64,000 bases of DNA, taken from positions 86,207,877 through 86,271,876 of the forward strand of contig CM019063.1 of NCBI GenBank assembly GCA_009667805.1, in the 5' to 3' direction. Both the position numbers and the translations under genes were made by a program. The DNA is from Leptobrachium leishanense (Eukaryota; Chordata; Amphibia; Anura; Megophryidae). The notes beneath the pieces are model-generated. The model worked only from the letters and a program-made list of their open reading frames with translations, searched no databases and was not told where the DNA came from. Below, piece by piece: positions 21,942 to 34,240 of this stretch; position 1 is the first letter of the stretch; every line of letters starts with the position of its first letter.

Positions 21942-23991
21942 TATGTGTTTTGTCAGGTTACAATCACATTCGATTTCATTATTCTTTTATTTGTAATAAA
22001 GCTCTGTGATTGGTCCTAGGAAGTTTGCTGTTTAAAGCTATTGATCAAAGCTTAGAAGCACTTTTATGCACAAGAAATGGTTTAATCAGATATTTTGTAA
22101 CTTTACACATGGCTGCTTGTACACTCGGTTTTTGTTTCTTGGCTACAGTAAACTGTGGTTTCTGGCAAACTGCTGCGATGCGGTGAATGACTTTAAATCA
22201 TAATTTAAACTATGTAAAAATATAAAAGTTATCCATGTATGAAATCACTACATCAGGAAGCACATACTTGCTATTTCTCTTTTTCCTTGGCTATGATATA
22301 TCCCAGTAGAATGGGTATCCTATGACTTGGCAAAAACGGAGCTGAAATCTGACTCACGAGTGGTCAATGGAATATTCTTTCTTCTCAGATATTGGAAAGG
22401 TATGTATTCTGAGTCATTTGAAGATAAATTGACTCGTTCGGGCTGACATAATATATTTCTAATTTGGGAACATTGACCAAAAGTTTACTTACAAAAAGTC
22501 CATTAGAACTCTGTTCATATTTTTCAATTCGCTGCTCCCATTGGTCACCTTTATATTTATAGAGACTTCAACACCAAAAAATGTATTGAACCCCTTCACT
22601 ACCATGTGATTTTAAAAAAAAACACTGTAAGGAACCAGTGTAAAGTCATTCTCCTGCTTTTCGCCGCTCTCTGAATAACCCTGTAAGTCTTGTTTGGCAT
22701 CATTGGAAAGGCCAGACTCTGACCTATGTAATGTCACTTATCTTGACCTTTTGGGGTGTAAACTATGGAGATTCGGCTGTGCGAAAATCCCCGCTCTCCT
22801 CGCAGAAGTGCGACGGACTTGGGTTTTAGTTGGACCAATGCGTATTAACACATTTTGCAAGCATCTCCGCATATGGCCCTGGTGTGGAAAATGAGAAGGT
22901 GAGTTATTGCAGCAGCATAGTTTGCTTTATAAGTAAAAACACATAATGCATGTGCCTTAGAACAGGAAAAAAAAAGTACATTTTGCATTTAATTTTAACA
23001 ATAGATAATGCTTTGGCACAAGAAAATCTCTTTGATTTTTTTTTTTAATTTATTTTGTTTGACATGTCCAGCGCTTCATCCGCAGCCAAGTGGTTGATTA
23101 TACAGTAAGACATATTTTGGAATATTCTCAATGTATCCCTGACTGTAATAACCTATTTGTCAGGTATATGTCCCCATCTACTGCTCAAATGCATTTACTA
23201 CAGTTCTGCGTTCCATGCAGGATCAGCTGAAGTGATGTCATATAGACATATTCCCAACTGATTATAAAAGTGTCAGCACCTCGAACATCATGCCCATTGT
23301 GCTAAAACTCTGGAGGTAGCATCTTGTGGAGCCCAAACGACTCTGTCTGCTACCGCAGATCGTGTAGTGAAGGGGTTAGTTAGACAAAAAGCTGACTTAC
23401 AGATATAATGGAATATATGAGGTCTTGTAATAAATTGCATAGATTTGTGGAGGTTGTTAAGAGAAGGGAAAGTCAAGGGTTTTTATCCAGCATGCTTTTC
23501 CACTCAAGCATAAATATTGATTTATGTTGTCGATGGCAAAGTCAATATTCAATCATATAAACTGTTTCATGGCTCATCATTTTCCATAACGCACGCTCAT
23601 AAAAATTTTAAATTTTCAAATTTGAAAATGACTTTTTAACTCTTTATTATTAATGAATTATTTACTTTAAATGTTTCACATGCAATAATAAAACAAGGAT
23701 TACATTGCACATCCGATATTGACATTTGCTGATGTTTAAGACACATTAACTAAATATAAAATTATTAAGATTAAGATAGGAAATGGATGGCTTGTGTGGT
23801 CATTAAAAAAACATAGCTGAGAGGTTGAATATCACTGAAGGAATGTACAGAAACAAACACTTAATTTTAAGCCTAACCTCAGAAATGTTCTTTAAATCCT
23901 TCAGGGCCAACATGTTCGCAAATTATTTGTGCCCAAAGGACCAGAGCATTTTTGCAGTCTTTGTCATGATTATATTCAACCATGATTCTTA
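21942..23991. other. Intergenic stretch with small repeat scraps
   Basis: 22,645-22,684 is an isolated right end of the family X group (CGCTCTCTGAATAACCCTG). 22,690-22,730 repeats the 'TTTGGCATCATTGGAAAGGC' wording of the TTAA-type family. No gene supported in 2 kb. Confidence 0.45.
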
Positions 23992-24892
23992 CAGGGTTAT
24001 TCAGAGAGAGCCAAACTGGCCCCGAAATTGCACCGAACGGTGAATTTCCCCATACGGTGCAATTTGAGGACCATTCAGCTATTCAAAAAGCATGCAGTTT
24101 GCCAAATTTTGGCAAATTGGCAGCAAAATACGGTGCCTGTTCGACAGCAGTGAACTCCCCATAGCGTAGCGATGATTAATCTATTCAGAGAACACCGAAC
24201 AGCAGAGAAATGTCAGAGAAATGCCCTGATGTTCTGTGGTTTCATTCAGCAGGTTTAATCAGGCGAATCCCATAGATTTCAATATTAAAAAATATAAAAA
24301 TAGTGCAATGCTATCCAATATCTATTAAACAGTTTATTCTATTAATTTGCAGGAAAAGTCTTTAATTTTTTTTTGTAATTTTTTAGGCATTTTTCAGGAT
24401 ATTTTCAGCAAATTTGTTTTGCATTTTTCCGTAACAGACCTTTCAATTATTATTCATAGGATCTTATATGTTAATTCCAGGCATTTTCATCCAGTATTTT
24501 ATTTGCAAACAGCGTTTAAATACTTTAAACTTTCAATCGTTTCTTTTTTTTTTTTCACCCCATTGGTCAGCTTGTCAGCATTTTCCAGCGACTGGTTGGC
24601 ACTGTGTTCGACAGATCGTTGGCTTTTTTTGGATGCGTTTGGGGGGTTTGCGGTGGATTGTTAAGTACGCATGGCAGGTTTTCTGTAGGGTTCGGATCGA
24701 TCCGTTTTTCGGATCGTATCAGCAGGGTTTTCGGCGGATTTACAGCTGTTTTTTGGATCCGTTCCCTGCATTTCAGGGACCTTTCGGTGAATGCATAGTT
24801 CACCGTAGGGTTGGGGAATTGTATCCCTCGAAGTGCGTGGAACAAGAGAGCAGCGAAATGTTGTGACATTTAGGTGCTCTTTGAATAACCCT
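23992..24892. mobile_element. Family X element, divergent subtype (901 bp)
   Basis: Ends CAGGGTTATTCAGAGAG and GCTCTTTGAATAACCC. Flanks TTCTTA occur on both sides (near 23,986-23,991 and 24,893-24,898). The interior differs from the 13 and 15 kb copies (GCACCGAACGGTGAATTTCCC, 'TTGCCAAATTTTGGCAAATT') but keeps the same plan of terminal repeat plus short palindromes. The fragment at 41.5-41.9 kb is this subtype. Confidence 0.7.
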
Positions 24893-25115
24893 TCTTATTC
24901 CCTTCTTATTCTTCAGTGTCATTTTTACTGAACACATACACATTATTGTTCTATAAAAGATAGGACTTTGTTCTGATACTCCATATGTACAATTAACACA
25001 ATGCAAAGTATTAAATAAATGTTCAGTTTTGCTGTAAATAATTTATTCACAGCAAGTGTAACTTTGGAAAAATATCTCAACATGTATTTGCCATGATATT
25101 GGGAGTATATTTCTT

Positions 25116-25294
25116 ACATATTTATTTTCTGTGTTGATCTGTATATTTGTGTTTTGTTTTTAATATCTTGCATTGTATTACTTTGTATTTCTGTAACGAC
25201 TGTAAAATTTCAATGTTCTTGAACCCAGGACATACTTGAAAACGAGAGAAATCTCAATGTATCCTTCCTGGTAAAATCCTTTATAAATAAATAA
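25116..25294 (+). mobile_element. LINE 3' UTR and tail, 5'-truncated copy
   Basis: About 180 bp matching the 3' UTR of the LINE that ends at 34.86 kb: 'TCTGTATATTTGTGTT', 'AATATCTTGCATT', TAACGACTGTAA, then CCAGGACATACTTGAAAACG, CTCAATGTATCCTTCCTGG and TTTATAAATAAATAA. It is the most complete of the scattered tails. Confidence 0.72.
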
Positions 25295-25737
25295 CTCTTA
25301 TGTGTAATATGATCACTTATTTTTGGTATTTGGAGGTCAATTGCTGCTATACTTTAGTAACCCATGTGAACACTGGGAATCATTTGCCAAGATTTTCTGG
25401 GATTCATTAGACATGAAGATGAACAAATGCACAAAATGTGCATACCCTTTCCCGAAGTCTTCTCGTTATTTATTTGTTCACCCCTAATTTAGACACTTCT
25501 TTCCCAGTCCCATTCCCACTTCTGCTTCTCTTATCAGAAAACCCGTCGCTCTATCACTTCACTTTCCAAATTGTGATTTTGGCCTCGTCCACAGATTCTT
25601 CTCTCACCACAAGCCCCTTGAGTACTTATATCACTGTCAACTCCCTTTGTGAGCCAGATTCAATGCCAACCACCTCTTCTCTTAATATCACATCCCCCCC
25701 ACATGTGTTATGTGTGAGTCTACAAGCAATCAACTTT
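25295..25737. other. Intergenic stretch
   Basis: C/T-rich on the plus strand from 25,440. No feature supported. Confidence 0.4.
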
Positions 25738-26264
25738 TGCGTTGTCACATTTCCACCTTCCAGCCAGAACCTCTGGTGGTGAGAGGGATCCAGGCCGGCT
25801 CTTCCCTGCTCTGGGATTGCTATTCCGCTCTTTGCTGCTCCTCGGTTTTGCTGTAGCTGTTCAGGTCTGGGATCACATGTCCCAATTGCCCAGACCTGTT
25901 CACTATTTAAATGCTAGAAGCAGAGGCCCAGTGTTCTGGGATGAGATCTGGTTCTTGTGTCCTGTCCCTGAGGATTCATGTTCCTGGTTCCTGTCTGCTA
26001 CAATCTTGTATCGTGCTTTAGATTTTTCTGGTTTATTGATCTTGGCTTTCCTGACTACTCTTTGTCTACTCCCTGTATTCTGTATCTTGATATCTTGTGT
26101 TCTGACCTTTGCCTGTCTGGCGTTCCTTCCTGCTTTGTGTTCCTTGTCTCCAGTCTTGACCATTCTATATCTATTTCCGGTTTCATGTTTTGTGTATATA
26201 GATATCCCTAGCACAGAGGCCAGTATCAGGACCTCTATTCAGTTCAAGGCTTCCTGTGTGTTTG

Positions 26265-29200
26265 GGGGGTTTTCTGTGGAGGCGCTGATTTATAGATATA
26301 AGTTTTGGGTTTGCAGCTTACGAGGTGTTGCACATAATCTCAACAAAATGTGCAAATGTAATAGAGAAAACAGTAGATGGTCCTGGTGGCGCAGTGGTGT
26401 ACTATAAATCGTATAAACCCTAGCCTGATATTAGGCCCTACAGGTGCTCGTACTAGAGTCTAAGATCTAAAAATGTCGCCGGGAACCTTCAGGTCCTGAG
26501 AGACGTACAATTAAAAATGAGAAGTGCAACATACAATTGATACATAAATGCAGTAGCAAAGCCGAGAGACATGCAAGGATTATGTATAACAATAAAGTGC
26601 ATGTGCTTATGAAACCATTCTTAAGTAAAGTGCATACACAGGTGGTGCGCTAAAAGCGCAAATTGCTGATAGTTCTTTGGAGGGTTGTACAGTCAATAAG
26701 TCCTAAGCCACAGTAAAGTGCACGTGCAAAAGTGCAAATAACATGAAAAAGAACCGGAAAAGTTTGTGGTCACTAGTGGTTGCACAGCGTATGAGCCGTG
26801 TTGTAGAGATAAACGGTCTACTGCCACAGCTCCTCTCCTCAATGGGTGGTTTATATAAGGGGAGAGAGAAGAAAAAAAAAATATATATATATAATAATAA
26901 TAATAATAATAGTGCAGACTGCTTCAGGTATTTATGGTGAGGATAGAACAAGAATCTCACTCACGGATTACAGAGCCTAGTGTGTCCCTGGCTCTGGGTT
27001 GAAGCGCCTCACACCAGATATAGGGTGGCGTATCCCTTCTTTGTCCAATGGTGGAGCATCGGTTTTCTCAGGCTCGGCTTGTAAGCATATGGTACCATTT
27101 AAAATCGGTGTGTACCTCACCTCTCTCGCCTGGAACGTCTGTTTCTTTCCTTCTTCTATGCTGGTACTCCACCTCCAGAAAAATTTAGGGAGGAAAGAGG
27201 GGGGAAAGACCAGGGTAATAAACTAGACGTGGCTCTTGTGGAGCAGCTTCCACAGTCTAGATGCTCTTAAATGAATAAAAAATCAAAATAAAATTAAAAA
27301 GCTGAGACCCAAGAATAAAAACTTCAAAGGGTTTATTAGCATTACATAAAATAAGTCGGGGGGGGGGAAATTACACTGAACGATTTTCAAGATGGGAATC
27401 GCTCCAACCTCAAGGTCTGAGCGCAGACTTCGAAACTGTGCCATTTTCTGAACTGACAATATACAGATGATTACACTTAGCAGGATTCTTATACCCATGT
27501 AATACATTACCATTTCCCGTACATTATCATATCCTTTCCCCTCGCTGTGCACCTTATTCTCCTTCTCATCTCGGTATCTATCCCCCCCCCGCCATATGAG
27601 TATCCTTCCATTTAGTATGGTACATAAATCTTCCTTGATAAGCAATGACTCATCACAAACCCATTGCACGCATACCGTATACCAGTATACACCTTAGTTA
27701 TCAATAGTATTTTAATATTTTAATAGTATTTTACATCCATCCCCCTTTTATATATTATATATGTAATTAACGCTATTTTATATAGTATATAGATCCATTA
27801 TTCTTATTTATAATCCATTAGTTTAGAGTACATGATTTTTGCCAAAATGGATTTATCCTATACTTATTCACATAAGTTATTCCTCACTCTCACGTCAACA
27901 GAGACCCCAGTTTGCTGATATGGTTTTAGCCTTTTTAGGGTCCATGAAATTTTATGTCTTTTTGAATTTTTAATTTTAATTTTTGTATAACTGTAATTTA
28001 GAAGCATGTACACGTTGTATGTAAAATATCCTTCCATTTTTATCATAAAGGCCATAATTGTTTTGATCATTATGTAAACCATCCACCAAGCTGTAATAGC
28101 TAATACCCATTTGAAGATTGCCCAACAGGTTTCTTAAATACACTTATTACCCAACTCCATTATTGAGATAGGCAACTCTTTGTTTATATTAGCAGAATAA
28201 GTATATCTGCGGCACCAAACACATTTAAGGATAAGTATTTTAAGACTTTATTTTTCACTATGTACTGGCATTAGGTCCTCCAGGGACCAAGACAGAGCAG
28301 GCAGCATGAGATAAGGGGCATTATCCCCCTGCAGACCGCCGCTATGCCTCCTTTTTACTGTAGCATATGATTGTGGATGTAAACATAGCAAAAATGCGGA
28401 ACTTCCACGCTGGAACGCAAAAACAAGATGGCCGCGGTGCCAGAGGAAAATAAAAAAAATAAGGGAAAAAAAGACATAGAGGTCACATGACCTCAAACCC
28501 GGAAGTATGCACCAAAAGGAAGAAACTTAAATCAGGTGTACTCAATAATGCCCCTTTTATAAAAAGTGATTAGCCAATGCACTCTCCCTTTTACCCCCAT
28601 ACACCACACTGCTAGAGGAAGGCACAGGTTAAGTGCCGAAACGCGTTCAGTGTAATCCGCCCCCCCTGACTTATTTTATGTAATGCTAATAAACCCTTTG
28701 AAGTTTTTATTCTTGGGTCTCAGCTTTTTAATTTATTTTTGATTTTTTATTCATTTAAGACCATCTAGACTGTGGAAGCTGCTCCACAAGAGCCACGTCT
28801 AGTTTATTACCCTGGTCTTTCCCCCCTCTTTCCTCCCTAAATTTTTCTGGAGGTGGAGTACCAGCATAGAAGAAGGAAAGAAACAGACGTTCCAGGCGAG
28901 AGAGGTGAGGTACACACCGATTTTAAATGGTACCATATGCTTACAAGCCGAGCCTGAGAAAACCGAGGATCCACCATTGGACAAAGAAGGGATACGCCAC
29001 CCTATATCTGGTGTGAGGCGCTTCAACCCAGAGCCAGGGACACACTAGGCTCTGTAATCCGTGAGTGAGATTCTTGTTCTATCCTCACCATAAATACCTG
29101 AAGCAGTCTGCACTATTATTATTATTTTTTTCTTCCCTCTCCCCTTATATAAACCACCCATTGAGGAGAGGAGCTGTGGCAGTGGACCGTTTATCTCTAC

Positions 29201-29636
29201 AACATGGCTCATACGCTGTGCAACCACTAGTGACCACAAAATTTTACGGTTCTTTTTCATGTTATTTGCACTTTTGCATGTGCACTTTACTGTGGCTTAG
29301 GACTTATTGACTGTACAACCCTCCAAAGAACCATCAGCGATTTGCGCTTTTAGCGCACCACCTGTGTATGCACTTTACTTAAGAATGGTTTCATAAGCAC
29401 ATGCACTTTATTGTTATACATAATCCTTGCATGTCTCTCGGCTTTGCTACTGCATTTATGTATCAATTGTAATTTGCACTTCTCATTTTTAATTGTACGT
29501 CTCTCGGGACCTGAAGGTTCCTGGCGACATTTTTAGATCTTAGACTCTAGTACGAGCACCTGTAGGGCCTAATATCAGGCTAGGGTTTATACGATTTTTA
29601 GTACACCACTGCGCCACCAGGACCATCTACTGTTTT
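26265..29636. mobile_element. 3.4-kb foldback element with 1-kb inverted arms and 15-bp TSD
   Basis: CTTCCTGTGTGTTTG is repeated exactly at 26,250-26,264 and 29,637-29,651, framing the insertion. The left arm 26,366-27,382 and right arm 28,644-29,637 are inverted copies with few differences and short indels. The loop (27,383-28,643) is unrelated single-copy-like DNA. Both arms begin at the outer edge with GGTCCTGGTGGCGCAGTGG, which resembles a tRNA-type A box pointing inward. About 100 bp at the left edge are unpaired. The arms also end in an inner block with AATAAA-rich sequence. Open frames mirrored in both arms are not genes. A 15-bp TSD is typical of LINE-driven insertion, not of cut-and-paste foldback elements. 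Confidence 0.85.
28615..28646 (+). other. GAGGAAG-hairpin-GAAACGCGT module
   Basis: GAGGAAG, then a GGCAC/GTGCC mini-hairpin, then CGAAACGCGT, at the inner edge of the foldback right arm. Similar modules occur at 44,069 and 48,844. Confidence 0.6.
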
Positions 29637-29963
29637 CTTCCTGTGTGTTTGTCTTGTTTAACCTTCGCCCTTCATGCTCTCCTGACTCTGTTATTCTTTT
29701 GTTAGGTTTCCATAGGCTGTAGACCATTCAAGGATCTTACCCCAGTGTTAGGGATTCCTTTAGATTTCTTCTGTGTTCTCCTGCTCTTCTTGTTATAGTC
29801 CTGTTATATCCTGTCTGTATCTGTGTATATTTGTGTGCTGTGATCTGTCCATGCAGCCAGCAGCTAACCTGCCTCAAGGGCTTAACTACTTCCTGAACAA
29901 AGGCCCCACTATGGCCCAAGCCTGGTGCCGCCATGACATGCGTTTTCTTCTCCATCTAACAAG

Positions 29964-30729
29964 TATCAGGTTGACACACGTATACGAGGGTAGATACGGT
30001 CAGCCCTATGAATAAACAGGAGTCTCTAAACAAATGCGATACCAGTCCTTAAGTTGGCTGGGTTACGCAGTAGCGAAAGGTGAACCTATAAGGCAGGGAT
30101 GTAGGCAAGGAGGACAGAAACCAGTCCTTAGGGTGGCTGGTATGGAGACAAGAAAGTACGGAGTACCAGAGGATTTATGGCAGGCTAGCACACGTAAATC
30201 CAATGATATGCTCAAGCCAGTACAATAGGTAACAATAGAAAACCTAAAACCTAAGTGTGATACCAGTCCTTGAAGTGGCTGGGTTACACGATAGCGAGAG
30301 GTTTAACAAGTCCAGGTCGTAGGGAAAAACCAAATCCAAAGTCAAATTCAAAAGCCGGGTCAGAGGGTTATAGAGGTACTCCGGTCAGATGCCAAAAGCC
30401 AGATCATACACAGAAAGTCAGTCAAATGAAAAGAGCAGCAAGTATATATGTATACACAAGCAAAACCACGAAAGGGCAATGCAAAAAAGAAAGAAGCACT
30501 TTTAAATAAGGCGCCCTGCAATCTGATAGGTTGCTAGGGTCACATGGTGCAGGGGAACCCACGTTGGAGGCGTGATGACGTCATGCGTGGCGCGTCGCCG
30601 ACCCTCTCCTAGAGCCATTGGGACCGGTGGGACGCGCGCATAGGACGCGCGGAGGAGCTGCGGGGAGGACGCAATCCCCGAGACCGCCGGGAGGAACGCT
30701 GGAGGTGCGCCAGCCTCCGAGGACTGACA
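29964..30729 (-). mobile_element. Probable solo LTR-type element, TSD ACAAG
   Basis: The right edge ...GGACTGACA is followed by ACAAG (30,730-30,734). ACAAG also precedes the left edge TATCAGGTTGAC (29,959-29,963). Minus strand: starts TGTCAGTCC and ends CCTGATA, a decayed CA end. The GC-rich part at 30.55-30.72 kb would be the 5' end. An internal direct repeat of GATACCAGTCCTT...GGCTGGGTTAC occurs at 30,036 and 30,258. The left end is less certain than the right. Confidence 0.5.
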
Positions 30730-30734
30730 ACAAG

Positions 30735-31539
30735 ATGTTAAAGTCCCAACCTTCTAAAAATCTCACTCACTTTGCTATTGTGTCTGTCTCCCAACATCCC
30801 TTTTGAGTTATGATGTTTCGATCTAGAGAAGTGTTATCTATGATTATATTGGCAGCTCACCTTGTCCTCCAGCTATAAATTAAATCTAGTAAATTCAGAG
30901 GTGCCAAATACTATATAAATTACATGTAGTACATGTCCAATATAATATCCTGTGGTCTTCTGCAACTGACGAGTCGTCCATGAACACTAGATTTACGTTG
31001 TGTATCTAGAATGGAAAATATTCTTTAAAATCCATGGGATTTGAGTAATGGTATGTAATGAGATATTAAAGACCCTTTTGTATAGTCTTTATAAAAAGAG
31101 GGAAAAGGCCAGAGAGATGTAAATGATTCCAGCTGCTAAATTAACCCTTTAACTCATTATTCTTATTTAAAAGCAGTCGCACGGTTTAAAAAATTCAATG
31201 CTGGGCACATAAACCTAAAATCAAACTGAAATGTTATGAAGAGGGATGCCTGTATGTAAATGTACATATTTATAATTGTATTTAATTCTTCATCCTTTGC
31301 AGAAATTGTTGTTAAAAAAATGTTGGTTTACATAATAGCTTTATTTTAATCATCCATGGAAAATTGACTGAAATATTAAGAAAAAGTAAAATTAGTAAAA
31401 AAACTTTTTAAAAAAAACAACGCAATAAAAATTACAAGAAAATCTTAAAAGCAACAAAATAGTGAAGTACTTTGTAACAAACATTTAGAATTCCTTCCCA
31501 TTCTTGGATTCCCCCTTTCATATCCTTTCAAATCCTGCC
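30735..31539. other. Intergenic AT-rich stretch
   Basis: No feature supported. Confidence 0.5.
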
Positions 31540-31773
31540 TGAGCCCGCGGTAAGAAAGCAGATTGTACAACAAATGCTTATGCCGGCTATTGAATACGGA
31601 GATGTAGTGTATGCAGCTGCCCCGCAAACACATCTTCAGAAACTTATACAATGTAGTAACTCCTTCTGCCGCTTTGTGTTACAATGTAACTACATGACCC
31701 AACACTGTTACATGTTAAAAGAGCTAAACTGGCCATCCCTGGAATCTAGACGCACCCTTCACCTGTCCAACCA

Positions 31774-32512
31774 GGGGCCACATTACAGTCACACTAAAAC
31801 GGAGACGCTAAGGAGAAAAACCTGTGCCTGCAGGTTTGTCTTTTGCGTCCCCGTTTTAGCGCAATATTACGATGCAGGCACTAAAAAAGCTGCCTGCATC
31901 GTTATCAGCGCTAAGCCTCGGGATGTGCGAGGTGGCACTAAGCACCGCAGCGAGCATCCACTCGATGGAGTCCATAGGACTCCATTGAGGCAGACAGCGC
32001 CAGTCACATGACCCGCCGGATCTCGCCTCGTGAGATCCGGCAGGTCGGCGTAGTGATCCGCAGGGGGAGACTTTATCCCCAGTCTCTCCCTGCTCCCGAC
32101 GGACAGAGGAGGCGGTTGGAGCCGCGGTCCTCGCCGTGGGATAGGAGGTGAGTATCTGATTTTATTGGGGCGTGGGTTCTGCTGGTGCTGATGAATTCTG
32201 CTGCAGCAGAATCCATTAGCACAGGTCCAGGCTGTGGTTAACTTTCGTTTAACCGCAGCCGGATGGTAATTAGCGTTAGTATATTGTAATCCTAACGCTA
32301 ATTAACACTTTGCGCTCCCCATGTTAAGCATAGGCAGCGCAAAGTACAGTAACCTCGCGCTGAAAAGTGTAAGATTCCAATCACTAAGGTTTTTTTAACC
32401 TGTTAGCATTTGGATTGTAATATGGTGTGCCTGCGCTAGGGCCACCAGGGCTAACGTTAACGCTCACTCATTTGAACACTAACATTAGCACCAAGAATGT
32501 AATGGTGCCCCC
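31774..32512. mobile_element. PIF/Harbinger-like MITE inside the LINE
   Basis: Outer GGGGCCACATTACA and TGTAATGGTGCCCC form an inverted repeat related to the GGCCCCTATTACA ends of the elements at 38.6 and 41.96 kb. The interior shares 'CTAACGCTAATTA', 'CTTTGCGCTCCC', and a CpG-rich GGATCTCGCCTC/GAGATCCGGC palindrome with the 42-kb copy. The exact ends and TSD are not resolved. Confidence 0.65.
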
Positions 32513-32799
32513 TGTGTTTAAGAGGTTTTCTGGGAAGCTACCACCCTACCTGAATAGGCTGGTTCCCCTAGCAGTTCCCTCAGTCTATAACCTCCGATCC
32601 AGGACCTGCAACTTACTTGCCATGCCACAATACAAAAATAAAGTGGCTCGATCCTCATTTTCCTACAGAGCACTGCAATTATGGAATAACCTCCCTGACG
32701 CCATCAAATCTTCCCCCAGTCTTAAGTCACTCAAGAGCAGTGACGTGCGGTGAGGTCAGTGGCTGGTGAGGCACTGGCTTGTATCAGAGCTAGATATAC

Positions 32800-33790
32800 A
32801 CAGGATATTGCCCCAGCTCTCATGGATATTGCCCCAGCTCCTCTCATGGATTTTGCCCCAGCTCCTTTCATGGATATTGCCCCAGCTCCTTTCATGGATA
32901 TTCTGCCCCAGCTCTTCTAATGGACATTGCCCCAGCTCCTTTCATGGATATACTGCCCCAGCTCCTCTCATTGATATTGCCCCAGCTCATGGATATGCCC
33001 CAGCTCATGGATATGCCCCAGCAGCTCATGGATATGCCCCAGCACATGGATTTGCCCCAGCACATGGATATGCCCCAGCACATGGATATGCCCCAGCTCA
33101 TGGATATGGGATATGCCCCAGCTCATGGATTTGCCCCAGCACGTGGATTTGCCCCAGCACATGGATTTGCCCCAGCACATGGATTTGCCCCAGCTCATGG
33201 ATATGCCCCAGCTCATGGATATGCCCCAGCAGCTCATGGATATGCCCCAGTTCATGGATTTGCCCCAGCTCATGGATTTGCCCCAGCACATGGATATGCC
33301 CCAGCTCATGGATTTGCCCCAGCAACTCATGGATGTGCCCCAGCACATGGATTTGCCCCAGCTCATGGATGTGCCCCAGCTCATGGATTTGCCCCAGCTC
33401 ATGGATGTGCCCCAGCACATGGATTTGCCCCAGCTCATGGATGTGCCCCAGCTCATGGATGTGCCCCAGCTCATGGATTTGCCCCAGCACATGGATGTGC
33501 CCCAGCTCATGGATGTGCCCCAGCTCATGGATGTGCCCCAGCTCATGGATTTGCCCCAGCACATGGATGTGCCCCAGCTCATGGATGTGCCCCAGCTCAT
33601 GGATTTGCCCCAGCTCATGGATTTGCCCCAGCACATGGATTTGCCCCAGCTCATGGATATACTGCCCCAGCTCATGGATGTGCCCCAGCTCATGGATGTG
33701 CCCCAGCACATGGATTTGCCCCAGCACATGGATTTGCCCCAGCTCATAGATGTGCCCCAGCTCATGGGTTTGCCCCAGCAGAGTCACAGG
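32800..33790. repeat. Minisatellite, 18-bp units (CCCCAGCTCATGGATATG)
   Basis: About 50 copies, with variants GATTTG, GATGTG and CACATGG and occasional 21-24-bp units at the left end. Since 18 is divisible by three, long open frames appear on both strands (up to 333 codons reading a repeated A-H-G-x-A-P or similar). These are array artefacts. Confidence 0.95.
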
Positions 33791-33943
33791 GTTCCTGCAG
33801 GGGAGGGCTCCTTACTTACCTGAGACAGCTCCTCACTGGCTGTGCTGTCCAAGAGAGAAGAGGTCGGCTGCTTCCTGTCCCACGTGTCTCTGTGGTGCTG
33901 GCACGAGGTCAGGTGATGTAGGAGGAGCTGCTGGAGCTTGAGA

Positions 33944-34240
33944 GTGTGTGACTGTGACAACCCCCCCCTCCCTCTGTGCTGAGCGCATGTGTGCTGTGTT
34001 TATCACACACACATGCGCTCAGCACTTTCTGGAGGGGGTTTATCACAGTCACACTGCTGTGATCTCCCTGCCCGCCCCCCACGATTGACGAGGACAGTCA
34101 CATGACTGTCCTGCGTCAATCAAACCATGGGAGCACTGCCTCCCATGGTGGGTTTTTTTTAAAAAAAAAAATTGCTTGAGACAATGGAGCTTTCCCATTG
34201 GCTCAAGCTTCATTTGCTGTCATTGCCTGGAGGCAATGAC
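33944..34240. repeat. Run of consecutive hairpins in the hAT
   Basis: In order: TGTGACTGTGA...TCACAGTCACA with an inner TGCTGAGCGCATGTGTG/CACACATGCGCTCAGCA (33,944-34,053); GATTGACGAGGACAGTCA/TGACTGTCCTGCGTCAATC (34,084-34,121); ACCATGGGAG/CTCCCATGGT (34,125-34,149); CAATGG/CCATTG (34,184-34,200) overlapping GAGACAATG/CATTGGCTC; TCATTGCC/GGCAATGA (34,218-34,239). Confidence 0.8.

Larger units (their letters stand above)
25743..29938 (+). mobile_element. Solo LTR-type element (TSD TGCGT) split by a foldback element
   Basis: The left piece starts TGTCACATTTCC (25,743) and the right piece ends GCCATGACA (29,938). The flanks are a perfect 5-bp TSD TGCGT (25,738-25,742 and 29,939-29,943). Removing the insertion and one copy of its TSD leaves about 809 bp that align with the LTR at 9841-12,513, so two members of one LTR family are present. 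No internal genes. Confidence 0.8.

Noticed and set aside
24347..24866. Overlapping 100-130-aa frames on both strands
   Set aside because: Inside a family X copy; no domain and mirrored frames.
25742..26407. 221-aa open frame
   Set aside because: It crosses the boundary between the solo LTR and the foldback element, so it cannot be an old gene.
26999..29026. Matching 75-aa frames on opposite strands (26,999-27,226 and 28,799-29,026)
   Set aside because: They are the two inverted arms of the foldback. Conservation is explained by the recent duplication, not by coding.
32766..33921. Open frames up to 333 codons (His/Pro/Met-rich repeats)
   Set aside because: Product of the 18-bp minisatellite, open in five frames at once.
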